The notes: a model not told the origin generated them from the letters alone. Positions 43,161-52,223 are shown, counted from the first letter of the stretch. The stretch: DNA of 64,000 bases from Mycolicibacterium tokaiense (GCF_010725885.1 NZ_AP022600.1:4712001-4776000); one strand, 5' to 3'. A program made the numbers and translations.

Positions 43161-43204
43161 GTCAGTATTCTGACATAGCTTACTGTATGTCAGAAAACTG
43201 ACAT
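43159..43204. promoter_or_regulatory. Paired MarR operators
   Basis: ATGTCAGTATTCTGACAT (43159-43176) and ATGTCAGAAAACTGACAT (43187-43204): perfect seven-base arms, four-base spacers, centres 28 bases apart. The first overlaps the MarR start codon; the second lies just before the ribosome site of the VOC gene. Confidence 0.85.
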
Positions 43205-43224
43205 GGATACGGAGGAGCGTCTAC

Positions 43225-43593
43225 ATGCCTGTCACCGGCCCAGACTTCATCTCCCTGCAGGCGCGCAACCTCAGTGCGTCGCAGGCGTTCTACGAGCGAT
43301 ACCTCGGGCTGGTTCGATCACCGGCCGGACCGCCGCACGCCGTTGTCTTCGACACGAAGCCAATCGCGTTCGCATTACGCAGTGTCATTCCGGGCACGGA
43401 TCTGGCATCCGTCGCGCAGCCGGGCATCGGTGCCGGGATCTGGCTGCACGCCAACGACGTCCAGGCCATCCACGATGCTCTTGTCTCCGACGGTCACACC
43501 ATCGTCTCTGCGCCGATCGATGGTCCTTTCGGTCGGACATTCACCTTTGCCGACCCCGACGGCTACCAGGTCACCCTCCACGACCGCACGTGA
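43225..43593 (+). CDS. VOC-family (glyoxalase/dioxygenase fold) protein
   Basis: A 122-residue VOC protein with paired beta-alpha-beta-beta-beta units: FISLQARNLSASQAFYERYL at the start and GRTFTFADPDGYQVTLHDRT at the end. Metal ligands typical of glyoxalase I are partly visible. GGAGGAG lies about eight bases before the ATG. Such proteins confer resistance to electrophiles or antibiotics or act as dioxygenases. Controlled by the divergent MarR gene through two operators. Confidence 0.9.
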   Translation: MPVTGPDFISLQARNLSASQAFYERYLGLVRSPAGPPHAVVFDTKPIAFALRSVIPGTDLASVAQPGIGAGIWLHANDVQAIHDALVSDGHTIVSAPIDGPFGRTFTFADPDGYQVTLHDRT

Positions 43594-43600
43594 TGGACGC

Positions 43601-44164
43601 TCAGCGCACCATGGCCAGCACGTCGCGCACCAGTCGTCGGGCGTACTCGCCGTCGACCTCCAGGGCGAAGGCCACGTGGTGGTAAAGCGGTGCGATGACG
43701 TGATCAAGGATCTGCAGGACCGTGGGAGTTGGCTCTCCCCGTTCGCTGGCCCGTCGAACCATCTCTGACGCCTGCTCCTGGCGCGTGTTCATGACCGGGC
43801 AGCTCGCGATGATCTCGGCGCGTGCCGACACCATTGCCCGGAGATAGCGGGTCCGCTCGGGGCGCGCGATGTCCGCTGCGATGATCATCGCCCACTGCGT
43901 GAGGTCCTCCTCCAACGATCCCGTATCGGGAACCGATTCGCCGTCCCGAGTGAGGGCCGCAACGGCGACTTCCTCGAGGAGCCCGTTCACGTCGGCCCAG
44001 CGTCGATACAGCGTCGTCGGGTTCACCCCGGCTCGTTCCGCAATGACCGGAAAGCTGATCTTGGAAGCCCCCTCCCCCACGAGCTCACCCACTGACGTGT
44101 AGATCGCGGTCAATACCCGGTTGGCACGCCCGTTGGGGCGGCTCGGGCCTTCGTCATTGCGCAC
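43601..44164 (-). CDS. TetR-family transcriptional regulator
   Basis: A 187-residue TetR protein: HTH at about residues 17-62 (LTAIYTSVGELVGEGASKIS, then AGVNPTTLYRRWADVNGLL), with a TetR_C_11-like C-terminal domain. The start is GTG 44164. It is divergent from the epoxide hydrolase gene, and two GCAAAG-type palindromes lie between them. It probably represses the epoxide hydrolase-MFS operon and itself. Confidence 0.9.
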   Translation of the reverse strand: MRNDEGPSRPNGRANRVLTAIYTSVGELVGEGASKISFPVIAERAGVNPTTLYRRWADVNGLLEEVAVAALTRDGESVPDTGSLEEDLTQWAMIIAADIARPERTRYLRAMVSARAEIIASCPVMNTRQEQASEMVRRASERGEPTPTVLQILDHVIAPLYHHVAFALEVDGEYARRLVRDVLAMVR

Positions 44165-44177
44165 CCCATGAGTCTAC

Positions 44178-44236
44178 GCAAAGAACTTTGCTTTTTCCCG
44201 GCTGCGTGCCGTACGGTAAAAAGCAAAGAAAATTGC
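44178..44236. promoter_or_regulatory. Paired TetR operators
   Basis: GCAAAGAACTTTGC (44178-44191, perfect palindrome) and GCAAAGAAAATTGC (44223-44236, 12 of 14 the same) lie in the divergent TetR/epoxide-hydrolase spacer. Their flanks CTTTTT and AAAAAG also mirror each other. Centre-to-centre distance is 45 bases, about four helical turns. Confidence 0.75.
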
Positions 44237-44253
44237 TTTCGAAGGGAGGCTGC

Positions 44254-45279
44254 ATGTCCTGTGCATCACCATCGCCGTTGGTATCGCATACCTTCAGTAC
44301 GCCTCGACAAACCACCCACTACCTGGAAAGCGGCGCGGCCGACGGACCGCTGATGATCTTCGTCCATGGCTGGCCCAGCATCGGCCTGATGTGGCGCGCC
44401 CAGATGGACGCGTTCGCAACTGACGGTTGGCGTTGCGTCGCCCCCGATCTGCGCGGTTACGGCCAGTCCTTTGCCCCGGCAGCCAACGACGCCTACACCA
44501 TCGAGGCGGCCGTGACGGACATGGCCGAGCTGCATGACCACCTCGGCGGCCAACCGGCGATCTGGGTGGGCCACGACTGGGGAAGCGTTGTGGTCGCCGA
44601 ACTCGCTGCCCACCATCCCGATCGCAGCCGGGGGGTGGTGCTGACCTCGCTGGCCTACCAACCCGACGGACACGCCATGCGTACCCTCCTGCCGCTGGTC
44701 GACCGGACGATCTACCCGACCAGCGAGTACCCGGATGGTCAGTGGGATTACTACCGCTATTACACAACACATTTCGAGTCCGCGGTCGCGGATCTCGATG
44801 CCGACCCGAGGTCGTCGTTGGCGTCGGTCTTTCGGCCAGGTGACCCTGGAGGCGTCGGCAAGGTATCCCCGAACGCGCTGGTGTCTCGCAACGGCGGCCG
44901 CTTCGGATCGACCCATCAGGCCCCGCCCACTGAGCCCGACCCGAACCTCTGGCCGCCTGCGGATTTCGACCTGCTGGTGAAGGCGTTCCACACGCACGGC
45001 TTTCGCCCGAGCTGCGCCTGGTACCTGAACGACGGCGCAAATCTCGCCTACGCCAACGAGGCTCCCGATGGCGGTCGGCTGGCGCAGCCGGTGTTGTTCG
45101 TCAACGGCGACTTCGACCAGATCTGCAGCATCACCGGAAACCGTCAGGGTGACCCGATGCGCGCGAGTTGCGCCGACCTCACCGAGGTGTCCATGCCCGC
45201 TGGCCACTGGCTGCCCTTGGAGCGCAAGGCGGAGCACGTTCAGGCCATCCGTACCTGGCTTCAGAACAAGCATCTCTGA
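44254..45279 (+). CDS. Epoxide-hydrolase-like alpha/beta hydrolase
   Basis: A 341-residue alpha/beta hydrolase: FVHGWPSIGLMWRAQMDAF gives the HGxP oxyanion motif of epoxide hydrolases, VGHDWGSVV has Asp as the nucleophile, and PAGHWLPLERKAEH the His. Tyr residues in the lid (WDYYRYYTTHF) may activate the epoxide. Length is typical. GGGAGG precedes the ATG by four bases. Its stop overlaps the start of an MFS gene by one base, so the two form an operon repressed by the divergent TetR protein. Confidence 0.92.
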   Translation: MSCASPSPLVSHTFSTPRQTTHYLESGAADGPLMIFVHGWPSIGLMWRAQMDAFATDGWRCVAPDLRGYGQSFAPAANDAYTIEAAVTDMAELHDHLGGQPAIWVGHDWGSVVVAELAAHHPDRSRGVVLTSLAYQPDGHAMRTLLPLVDRTIYPTSEYPDGQWDYYRYYTTHFESAVADLDADPRSSLASVFRPGDPGGVGKVSPNALVSRNGGRFGSTHQAPPTEPDPNLWPPADFDLLVKAFHTHGFRPSCAWYLNDGANLAYANEAPDGGRLAQPVLFVNGDFDQICSITGNRQGDPMRASCADLTEVSMPAGHWLPLERKAEHVQAIRTWLQNKHL

Positions 45280-46625
45280 TGCCGGAGCCGCCGAACCCGG
45301 CAGCGTCGGCGCGGCGAAGCGGAATCGTGTTGGGCGCGTTGGTCGCTCCCGTCTCCGTCGCCATCGGTGCTCCATCGGTGGCGCTGCCTTCGGTATCGTC
45401 GGCCCTGGGGGTGTCTTTTGCCGCCACCGAGTGGATCATCTCGGTGTGGTCGCTGGGCTCCGCAGTGGCGATGCCGTTGATCGGACGCCTCGCGCAGCGG
45501 TGGGGGCTGCGTCTGACGCTTGCGTTCTCGGTGGCGGCCCTGTCGGCCGGTTCGATCCTGGCCGCCACCGCGCCGGTGCTTGCCGTCGTCGTGATCGGCC
45601 GGACTCTCGGCGGATTCGGCGCAGGAGGCATGGTGATCTGCGTCTACGCGTGCATCGATCAGACCCTGGATCGACGGGGCCGAGTCAGCGCACTGGCGGC
45701 CGTCGCGGTGTGTCAGGCCACGGCGTCGGGCAGTGGCACCCTGGTCGGCGGATTGCTGACCCAGTTCTGGGGTTGGCGCGCAACGATGGCGGTGCCCGCG
45801 CTGGCGTTGCTGATGCTTGTTCCGGCACTGCACCTCATTCCTGGCGGCGCCGACCGCCGCCGGCACCTCGACCTCACCGGAGCGATGCTGCTGTCGGCGC
45901 TGGCTGCGCTGATCATCGCGCTGTTGCACGTCACATCCGCTGCTCTGCCCCTGCCGGTTCTGCTCGTGATGGTCGGGGCGACAATCGGCACGGCCGGGGC
46001 CTTGGTGAATCATGTGAGGCTCTGTCCGCAAGGTTTCGTGCCGCGTGGGGTCATCACCGCGCCAGGGCTGCTCGCCGGGGGTGTCGTGGGCCTGACGCTG
46101 TTCGCCGGCTACTACGGAGTGCTGAGCGCGGCACCGGAACTGCTGTCACAACAACAGGATTCGCCGATGAAGACCGGCCTTGTCCTGCTGCCCGCCGCTG
46201 TGTGCGGGGTGGTGACCGGGCCGGTTCTCGCGGCGCTGTGGCGCCGCCGACAACCGCTGTGGCAGACCACGGCCCTGCTGGGGACGTTGACGGCGACAGC
46301 GGCCACGCTGGCCGGTTGGCTACCGCTGCCGGCGATCGTGGCCGGCGCCGTCGCCATGACCGCCATCGGGTTTGCCGCCGCGCAGGTCATCCTGATAGGT
46401 CATGTGCGTAACCTGGTCGCGCCCGGGGATCGTGCCGTCGCGGCGGGGTTGTTCAGCTTCATGCTCTATGGCGGCGGCTCGATCGGCCCTGCCGTCGTTG
46501 GTGGCCTGTCGGCGGTGTCGATGCGATTGGCGTTGAGCGCCGTGGCGGCGGTGGCTGTGGCCGGCGCTGCACTGAGCATCCTGACCTGGCTGAGGGGAGC
46601 TAGTGCGGCAGACCGCTGGCCATGA
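45279..46625 (+). CDS. MFS drug/metabolite exporter
   Basis: A 448-residue permease of the DHA2-like type: IGAPSVALPSVSSALGVSFA in helix 1, WIISVWSLGSAVAMPLIGRL between helices 2 and 3, and VIGRTLGGFGAGGM in helix 4. About 12-14 helices. Coupled to the epoxide hydrolase by overlapping stop and start (TGATG), so it probably exports the same toxic compound or its product. The 3' end overlaps the converging BBE-type gene by 26 bases. Confidence 0.9.
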   Translation: MPEPPNPAASARRSGIVLGALVAPVSVAIGAPSVALPSVSSALGVSFAATEWIISVWSLGSAVAMPLIGRLAQRWGLRLTLAFSVAALSAGSILAATAPVLAVVVIGRTLGGFGAGGMVICVYACIDQTLDRRGRVSALAAVAVCQATASGSGTLVGGLLTQFWGWRATMAVPALALLMLVPALHLIPGGADRRRHLDLTGAMLLSALAALIIALLHVTSAALPLPVLLVMVGATIGTAGALVNHVRLCPQGFVPRGVITAPGLLAGGVVGLTLFAGYYGVLSAAPELLSQQQDSPMKTGLVLLPAAVCGVVTGPVLAALWRRRQPLWQTTALLGTLTATAATLAGWLPLPAIVAGAVAMTAIGFAAAQVILIGHVRNLVAPGDRAVAAGLFSFMLYGGGSIGPAVVGGLSAVSMRLALSAVAAVAVAGAALSILTWLRGASAADRWP

Positions 46626-47931
46626 AGACACTCTCCGGATCGTACTGACGTTTGGCCGCCACCAGCCGTTCCCGGTTTCCGCCGTAAGCGTCCTCGGCGC
46701 GGGGATCGTCAGGAGCCATGAGATTGGTCCATCCGCCGGGTTCGGCGACGTCGTCGAGGCGACGTTCGCTCGCGTGCACCCAGGCACGTTCAGCAGTGCC
46801 GTCGCCCTGCTGCCATGTCCCGAGGATTTCCACAACCAGGTGCGGGTTCCGATAGGCGTGTGCGGTTGCGTCTGCGGGCACGCGGGTTGCAGCGCCATGG
46901 ACGTGATGCACGTTCAGAACGCATCCTTGCGGCATATTGTCCCAACAGGCCAGGAACGCATCGATGAAATCCTCTGTGATACCCGAGATGATTCTCGTTC
47001 CAACGTGATAGTTGAGCCCAGGGGGAAACGACGCGTTGTTCGACTGCACGAGGTCGGCGACGGAATGCCGCGCGACATCAAGGGATACCGGTGTGCCCAG
47101 GGATCGGACGCGGTTGATCTGAGCTGGTCCCTCGTCGGCCGGTCCCGCCCACACCGGACTGGTGAACAGCACTGGCGCATCGCCGGTGTGTATGGCACCG
47201 AACATGACATCGAGTGCGTCGTCGAGGGTGTCGTGCAGGACTCGCAGATTGAGTAACACCTGCTGTGCTTCTGCTCGGCTGAATGCGACGGTGCCGGCGT
47301 ACACATCGGCGATGGCGTGCAGTCTGATCCTGATACTGGTCACCACGCCGAAGTTGCCTCCGCCGCCGCGCAGAGCCCAGAACAGTTCCGCTTCGTGATC
47401 GGCGTCGGCCACCACGACAGATCCATCCGCGAGCACGACTTCCGCTGACAGCAAGTTGTCCACGCCGAGACCGGTGACGCCGAGCAAGGTGCTGTAGCCG
47501 CCGCCGAGGATGAGTCCGACCACCCCCACCGTTCCCACAGTTCCCAGTGCCGCTGACAGGCCGTGTTCACGCGCCGCGGCAAGCACGTGGTCGCTGGTCG
47601 CGCCACCGGCCACGAGGGCAACGTCGCCCTCGATGTCCACCGAACACATCCCACCCATGTCCACGACCAGACCCGAGCTCCGGATGGCCCGTCCGCTCCA
47701 GTCGTGACCCCCACCGCGCACCGAGATCGGCAGGTTGCAGCGTCGTGCAATGCGCACGGCCGTGGCGACATCATCGACCGACTCGGGCCGCACGATCATT
47801 GCCGGGACCCGGTCCACGGCGGCGTTCACCACCCGCCGTCGTTCGTCGAAGTCCTTTCCTGTCAGGATCTGCTCTGCCCTGAGTTCCTGCAGCAGCAATG
47901 ATTGTGCGGCCTCTGCCGCCCCGGTGGTCAC
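46600..47931 (-). CDS. FAD-linked oxidase (berberine bridge enzyme type)
   Basis: A 443-residue flavin oxidase: the PP-loop ISVRGGGHDWSGRAI (about 65-80) carries the His that binds FAD covalently, and the C-terminal BBE motif YGGNRERLVAAKRQYDPESV is present. In bicovalent members a Cys follows in the GTVxxCGVxG segment; here it reads GTVGTVGVVG, so only the histidyl bond is likely. Substrate unknown: relatives oxidise sugars, alcohols or alkaloids. It converges with the MFS gene and is divergent from the MOSC gene. Confidence 0.9.
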   Translation of the reverse strand: MTTGAAEAAQSLLLQELRAEQILTGKDFDERRRVVNAAVDRVPAMIVRPESVDDVATAVRIARRCNLPISVRGGGHDWSGRAIRSSGLVVDMGGMCSVDIEGDVALVAGGATSDHVLAAAREHGLSAALGTVGTVGVVGLILGGGYSTLLGVTGLGVDNLLSAEVVLADGSVVVADADHEAELFWALRGGGGNFGVVTSIRIRLHAIADVYAGTVAFSRAEAQQVLLNLRVLHDTLDDALDVMFGAIHTGDAPVLFTSPVWAGPADEGPAQINRVRSLGTPVSLDVARHSVADLVQSNNASFPPGLNYHVGTRIISGITEDFIDAFLACWDNMPQGCVLNVHHVHGAATRVPADATAHAYRNPHLVVEILGTWQQGDGTAERAWVHASERRLDDVAEPGGWTNLMAPDDPRAEDAYGGNRERLVAAKRQYDPESVFMASGLPH

Positions 47932-48114
47932 GGATCCCTCTCCTTGTCATCCTGGTGACGTCTGTTGTGTCACGAGTGGAGTCGTGTGGCGCGGGGCGTC
48001 GAGCGTTACGCCGGTGGTGCACTCCCGGCTCGGCTCGGCCCGCGGAGTGCTCGCCCCGCGCCACGCGCTAGTGTTCGCTGGGCAGATACCCAGCGTTCGT
48101 GAGGTAGGTGGACA

Positions 48115-48927
48115 GTGGAGTCCGATACGGCCGATCGCGGTGTTGTGGGCCGTGTGGCGCATCTCGATGTCACCGCGGTCAAAGGCTTCACCGTCGTCAC
48201 CACTGATCGCATCACCGTCACCGAAACCGGCGTCCTCGGTAACCGCGAGTTCTTCTTCGTCGAACCCAGCGGCCGGCTGTACTCGGTGGATGTCGACTCG
48301 GGCCTGCTGCCGTATTGGTCGCAGTATGCGCCATCGACCAACCGACTGAGCATCGGCAGGGGCGCGGACCAGATCTTCGACGAGTCCGTTCCCGCCGACG
48401 GCCGGACCGCTGAGTTCGAGTTCGAGAGCTCCGCTCGACGTGGCCGGTTCGTGCCGGGTCCGTGGGACGAGTGGGCGTCCTCGGTGACCGGTCGGACACT
48501 GGCGCTGGTGCGTAGCGTGGAACCGGGCGGCGCCTACGACACCTATCCGCTCACCCTGCAGACCGAGGCCTCGTTGGCCGCGCTCGGCGTCGAAGCCGAC
48601 GGCTCCCCGATGGACCGTCGCCGCTTCCGGATGCAGCTGACGCTGGCAGAGGTGGATTCTGCGTTCGTCGAAGATGATTGGGAACAGCGGACGGCACGGG
48701 TGGGCAGCTGCCTCATCCGGATCGGTGGTCCGGTGCCGAGATGCGTTGGGGCCGAGCACAACCCCACGGATCTCTCCCGCACGGTGAAGGTTCTGCAGAC
48801 CATCAACCGTGTCCGGGGGCCCGGGTTCGGGGAGTTTGGCCGTGGACTCATGTTCGGGGTGTACGCATCGGTGCTCGAACCCGGAGTCATCAATGTCGGT
48901 GACACCCTGGCTCTCGACCCCACCTGA
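48115..48927 (+). CDS. MOSC-domain protein
   Basis: A 270-residue protein with an N-terminal MOSC_N beta-barrel (VAHLDVTAVKGFTVVTTDRI) and a C-terminal MOSC domain (about 130-265), in which GSCLIRIGGPVPRCVGAEHN holds the conserved Cys that can bind molybdenum cofactor or sulfur, and FGVYASVLEPGVINVGDTL ends the fold. Relatives are mARC/YiiM N-hydroxylated-compound reductases and sulfur carriers. It starts at GTG with AGGTGG upstream. No partner reductase is seen nearby. Confidence 0.85.
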   Translation: MESDTADRGVVGRVAHLDVTAVKGFTVVTTDRITVTETGVLGNREFFFVEPSGRLYSVDVDSGLLPYWSQYAPSTNRLSIGRGADQIFDESVPADGRTAEFEFESSARRGRFVPGPWDEWASSVTGRTLALVRSVEPGGAYDTYPLTLQTEASLAALGVEADGSPMDRRRFRMQLTLAEVDSAFVEDDWEQRTARVGSCLIRIGGPVPRCVGAEHNPTDLSRTVKVLQTINRVRGPGFGEFGRGLMFGVYASVLEPGVINVGDTLALDPT

Positions 48928-48965
48928 ACGGCGCCGCACGTTTCCGAAGGGCAGGCTCAGTGCGC

Positions 48966-49267
48966 CGGCGGTCACCGTCTACGAACCCCTGACCACCTAC
49001 GGCGAGTACAGCGCGCTGGAGTTCCGGGCCCTGGTCGAGTACGGCATGAGCACGGCGGAAGCGATCACGGCCGCCACCGTGACTGCCTCACAGGCTGTGG
49101 GGATGTCACATCTGATCTGCAGCGTGGAACCCGGGAAGCTGGCTGATCTGCTGGTGCTGCGCCGGGACCCGACGGTTGATCCGATGGTGGTCTACGACGT
49201 CGCGAACATCTACCTGACGTTCTGCGATGGCAAACTGACCGTCGTGGACGGATTGTTGGCGTGGTGA
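48966..49267 (+). pseudogene. Amidohydrolase remnant (C-terminal 100 residues)
   Basis: The frame EYSALEFRALVEYGMSTAEA, then VEPGKLADLLVLRRDPTVDP and IYLTFCDGKLTVVDG before the stop is the standard end of an imidazolonepropionase/prolidase-type amidohydrolase. The TIM barrel with its metal histidines is missing, and the frame upstream runs antisense-like through the MOSC gene. It is a truncated gene. Confidence 0.75.
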
Positions 49268-49301
49268 AACACTGTGCTTGACACAGGGTTTCGGCTTCCT
49301 G

Positions 49302-50567
49302 CTAGGGCTGAGGCCGACCGAGGTGAAAGCCCTGGCCGTATTCGATACCCAGACGAATCAGCGTCTCGAGCTGGTCGGCCGTCTCCACCGCCTCGGCGAT
49401 CAACTTCGCATCGAGCTCGGCTGCCAGGGAGGTGAGAGCGGTGGCTATCGCACGCTTGGCCGGATCTCGCTCGATGCCTGCGACCAACTCGCCGTCGATC
49501 TTGATGATGTCAGGCCGGAGCCGCAGCAGTTGGATGAAGCTGGCGTAACCCGCGCCGGCATCGTCGACTGCCACTTCGATCCCCCGCTCTCTCAGCGCCG
49601 TCAACCCGGTACCGAGGTCTTCGGGAAACGGTTCGTGCTCGGTGATCTCGACAATCAACTGTCGATCCTGGCGTACCAGGAAATCCTGAATTGCCGGCTC
49701 CAGCACAGCGGTTGGGCTCAGGTTGACCGAAACCGGGTAATCGCCCGGGATGGCGGCAGCGGCGGCGGAGACCGCACGCAGTGCGGCGCATTCCAGGTCG
49801 AGGCCTCGACCCAATCGGCGTGCCGTACTGAACCATTGCGCCGGGGTCAATCCCATCGATGCGGGAAACCGCGCCAATCCCTCGTACGCGATCGGAGTGC
49901 GGCTTGCCAGCCGAACAATGGGCTGAAACGCCACGCCCAGCATGTCTGGGTGATCGAGCAGCGAGTCCAGTCGATTCTGGTGCCTCTCGGCCTCTACAGC
50001 TTCGGGCATCATCACCGATGCCACGAACCGAGCGGTGAAAGCTCCCTGCCCGCGGTCGGGGCCGTCGGTGATCACGTCGGTCAGCAGCGTCGAGAGCTCG
50101 AACTGGCTGCCGATCAACGTCGAGACGAAGTTGCTGACCGCAACCATCGGTTCGATATCGGTCTCGGTGAACGCTTCAGGGCCTGCTGCGGCGAGCATCA
50201 GCGACCCGATGACCGTGTCGTTGTACACCAGCGGGATCATCGCCCAAGAGCGGGTGCCCCACTGCCTGTTGCTCGCGCGAACACTCTCGGAGAGCCGTCG
50301 GTCAACCCGTGCATCCCGGATCAGAATTGGGTGTCGCTCCCGCGCGGCTACGCCTTGCAGACTGCCGTCCTTGGCGATCACGTAGCCCATCGCCGGCGCG
50401 AGGACGCCGCTTGCCGACACGGTGACGTAGGCATTGTCGGTGCCGCGGAGCAGGTTGATTGCTGCACCGTCCGCGCTTGCCACGAATGCGCACGCCTGTT
50501 CTGCGACGCGGACCATCAACGACGCTGGATCAACCGAAGCGGTCAGTGCTCGAACCAGCCGATCCAT
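49302..50567 (-). CDS. GAF-EAL protein, probable c-di-GMP phosphodiesterase
   Basis: A 421-residue soluble protein: a GAF sensor domain (about 20-160) then an EAL domain (about 185-420). The motifs needed for c-di-GMP hydrolysis look intact: YEGLAR for ExLxR, SVNLSP (Asn), VEITEHE, VDDAGAGYASF for DDFGxGYSS, KIDGELV (Lys), AEAVETADQLE and GQGFHLGRP. No GGDEF domain. The GAF part may sense a small ligand or redox state. It stands alone, with a 297-base spacer to the PASTA gene. Confidence 0.92.
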   Translation of the reverse strand: MDRLVRALTASVDPASLMVRVAEQACAFVASADGAAINLLRGTDNAYVTVSASGVLAPAMGYVIAKDGSLQGVAARERHPILIRDARVDRRLSESVRASNRQWGTRSWAMIPLVYNDTVIGSLMLAAAGPEAFTETDIEPMVAVSNFVSTLIGSQFELSTLLTDVITDGPDRGQGAFTARFVASVMMPEAVEAERHQNRLDSLLDHPDMLGVAFQPIVRLASRTPIAYEGLARFPASMGLTPAQWFSTARRLGRGLDLECAALRAVSAAAAAIPGDYPVSVNLSPTAVLEPAIQDFLVRQDRQLIVEITEHEPFPEDLGTGLTALRERGIEVAVDDAGAGYASFIQLLRLRPDIIKIDGELVAGIERDPAKRAIATALTSLAAELDAKLIAEAVETADQLETLIRLGIEYGQGFHLGRPQP

Positions 50568-50864
50568 TGCGCTCTTCCTCCGCCTGGCAACGCGGCATTG
50601 CCAGCGAGTCTGTGTGCGGGGCGAGGCCCGAGTTCCTCCGGAGCCCGCCTTGGTCGCACAAGGGTACCGAGTTGTCCGTGAGGAGGCCTCACAACAGCGA
50701 AAGTGACACCCATTGCTAGACGACAGGCATAGCCGTCATCCTGGCGGCCGCGGCTGTTCTGAGGTCCTGACCTTGGACCGGGGCGGCAGCGATGCGCCCG
50801 ACGTGAGGCACTGGGCGAACAGAAGACTGCAGTGAGTGGAGAGTGCCAGACGCAGGTCGCCGCT
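50568..50864. other. Intergenic stretch upstream of GAF-EAL gene
   Basis: No gene seen. A small hairpin GTGAGG-AGG-CCTCAC lies at 50678-50692. It holds the promoter of the leftward GAF-EAL gene and the 3' flank of the PASTA gene. Confidence 0.4.
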
Positions 50865-51188
50865 CTACTGGGCGAAGCGCACGGTGATCTTCGTTGTCGC
50901 CTCGACAGGTTGGCCAGGGGCTGGACTCTGAAACGCTATCTGGTTTACCGAGTACTCCCCAGCAGCGACATCGGGTTCTTTGACCACAGAACCCGCCCAG
51001 CCTGCAGCGCCCAACACCTGTTCGGCCTCAGCCCAGAACATTCCGGTGATGTCCGGCATGGCAAAGCTCACGGGATCTGGAGCTGCGGGGCCCACCGAGG
51101 CGGGGGCTGATGCTGATGCGGGTGTTCGCCCACCCGCGCACCCCACCGTCAACACCAGCACCGTCACCGCAATCTGAAGCGCTCGCAT
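50865..51188 (-). CDS. PASTA-domain lipoprotein
   Basis: A 107-residue protein. The signal peptide MRALQIAVTVLVLTVGC ends in a lipobox (LTVGC, Cys at 17), then an Ala/Pro/Ser linker to about residue 40, then one PASTA domain (MPDITGMFWAEAEQVLGAAG, SPAPGQPVEATTKITVRF). It would be anchored on the outer face of the membrane, where PASTA domains bind muropeptides or wall polymers. A single PASTA domain without a kinase is typical of small mycobacterial lipoproteins. Confidence 0.85.
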   Translation of the reverse strand: MRALQIAVTVLVLTVGCAGGRTPASASAPASVGPAAPDPVSFAMPDITGMFWAEAEQVLGAAGWAGSVVKEPDVAAGEYSVNQIAFQSPAPGQPVEATTKITVRFAQ

Positions 51189-51200
51189 CGCTCCACCATC

Positions 51201-52223
51201 TCACCGCCAGCCCAACTCCGGTGCCACCTGGGTCAGCACACTGTGGACGACGTGGGCGTTGTAGTCGACCCCGAGTTGATTGGGCACAGTCAGCAGCAGC
51301 GTATCGGCCGCGGCGATGGCTTCATCCTCGGCGAGTTCGGCGACCAGCTTGTCGGGCTCCCCCGCGTAGGTCTTGCCGAAGCGCGCTGTACCGCCGTCGA
51401 GGAAACCGACCTGGTCGGTGCTGTCGCGGTTATGCCAGAACAATTGCTTGTCCACGTCGTTGACGATCGGGAAGATGCTGCGGCTCACCGAGACCCGCGG
51501 CTCGCGGTCGTGCCCCGCCTGCTTCCAACTATCACGGAAGCGCTGGATCTGCTCGGCTTGGAGTTGATGGAAGGGCACACCCGTGTCTTCGGAGAGAAGC
51601 GTCGAACTCATCAGATTCATCCCGTGCCGAGCTGTCCACTCAGCGGTGGCGCGGGTGCCCGCACCCCACCAGATCCTTTGGCGCAGCCCCGGCGAGTGCG
51701 GCTCGACCCTGAGCAGGCCGGGCGGATTGGGAAACATGGGGCTCGGATTGGGTTGCGCAAAACCCTCCCCCTTCAGCACCTCCAAGAACACCCGCGTGTG
51801 TTCGCGCGCCATCTCGGCGCCGTCGGCGTCATCCTCGGCGGGTTCGTAACCGAAGTATCGGTAACCCCCGATCACCTGCTCGGGTGATCCGCGGCTGATG
51901 CCCAGTTGGAGCCTGCCACCCGAAATCAGGTCCGCAGCTCCCGCATCCTCGGCCATGTACAGCGGGTTCTCGTAACGCATGTCGATGACGCCCGTACCGA
52001 GCTCGATGCGGTGGGTACGGGCAGCCGCCGCGGCAAGCAGTGGGAACGGCGAGGCAAGTTGTCTGGCGAAGTGGTGCACGCGGAAATAGGCCCCGTCTGC
52101 GCCCATCTCCTCTGCTGCCACGGCCAACTCCACTGATTGCAGCAGCGCGTCCCCCGCGGAGCGCACCCGGGAGTGCGGGCTGTCCGACCAGTGTCCGAAA
52201 GACAGGAAGCCGATCCTTTTCAC
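51201..52223 (-). CDS. LLM-class flavin-dependent oxidoreductase
   Basis: A 340-residue luciferase-like TIM barrel: RIGFLSFGHWSDS at the start, LGTGVIDMRYENPLYMAEDA, then GAADLISGGRLQLGISRGSP. The pattern fits the FMN-dependent alkanal-monooxygenase-like group rather than the F420 group. The start is taken as GTG 52223 because the match to the family begins there; the open frame reaches further without homology. Thirteen bases separate it from the PASTA gene. Confidence 0.88.
   Translation of the reverse strand: MKRIGFLSFGHWSDSPHSRVRSAGDALLQSVELAVAAEEMGADGAYFRVHHFARQLASPFPLLAAAAARTHRIELGTGVIDMRYENPLYMAEDAGAADLISGGRLQLGISRGSPEQVIGGYRYFGYEPAEDDADGAEMAREHTRVFLEVLKGEGFAQPNPSPMFPNPPGLLRVEPHSPGLRQRIWWGAGTRATAEWTARHGMNLMSSTLLSEDTGVPFHQLQAEQIQRFRDSWKQAGHDREPRVSVSRSIFPIVNDVDKQLFWHNRDSTDQVGFLDGGTARFGKTYAGEPDKLVAELAEDEAIAAADTLLLTVPNQLGVDYNAHVVHSVLTQVAPELGWR

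Noticed and set aside
49278..50681. 467-codon plus-strand frame opposite the GAF-EAL gene
   Set aside because: Mirror of a well-supported gene with intact catalytic motifs; no homology in the translation.
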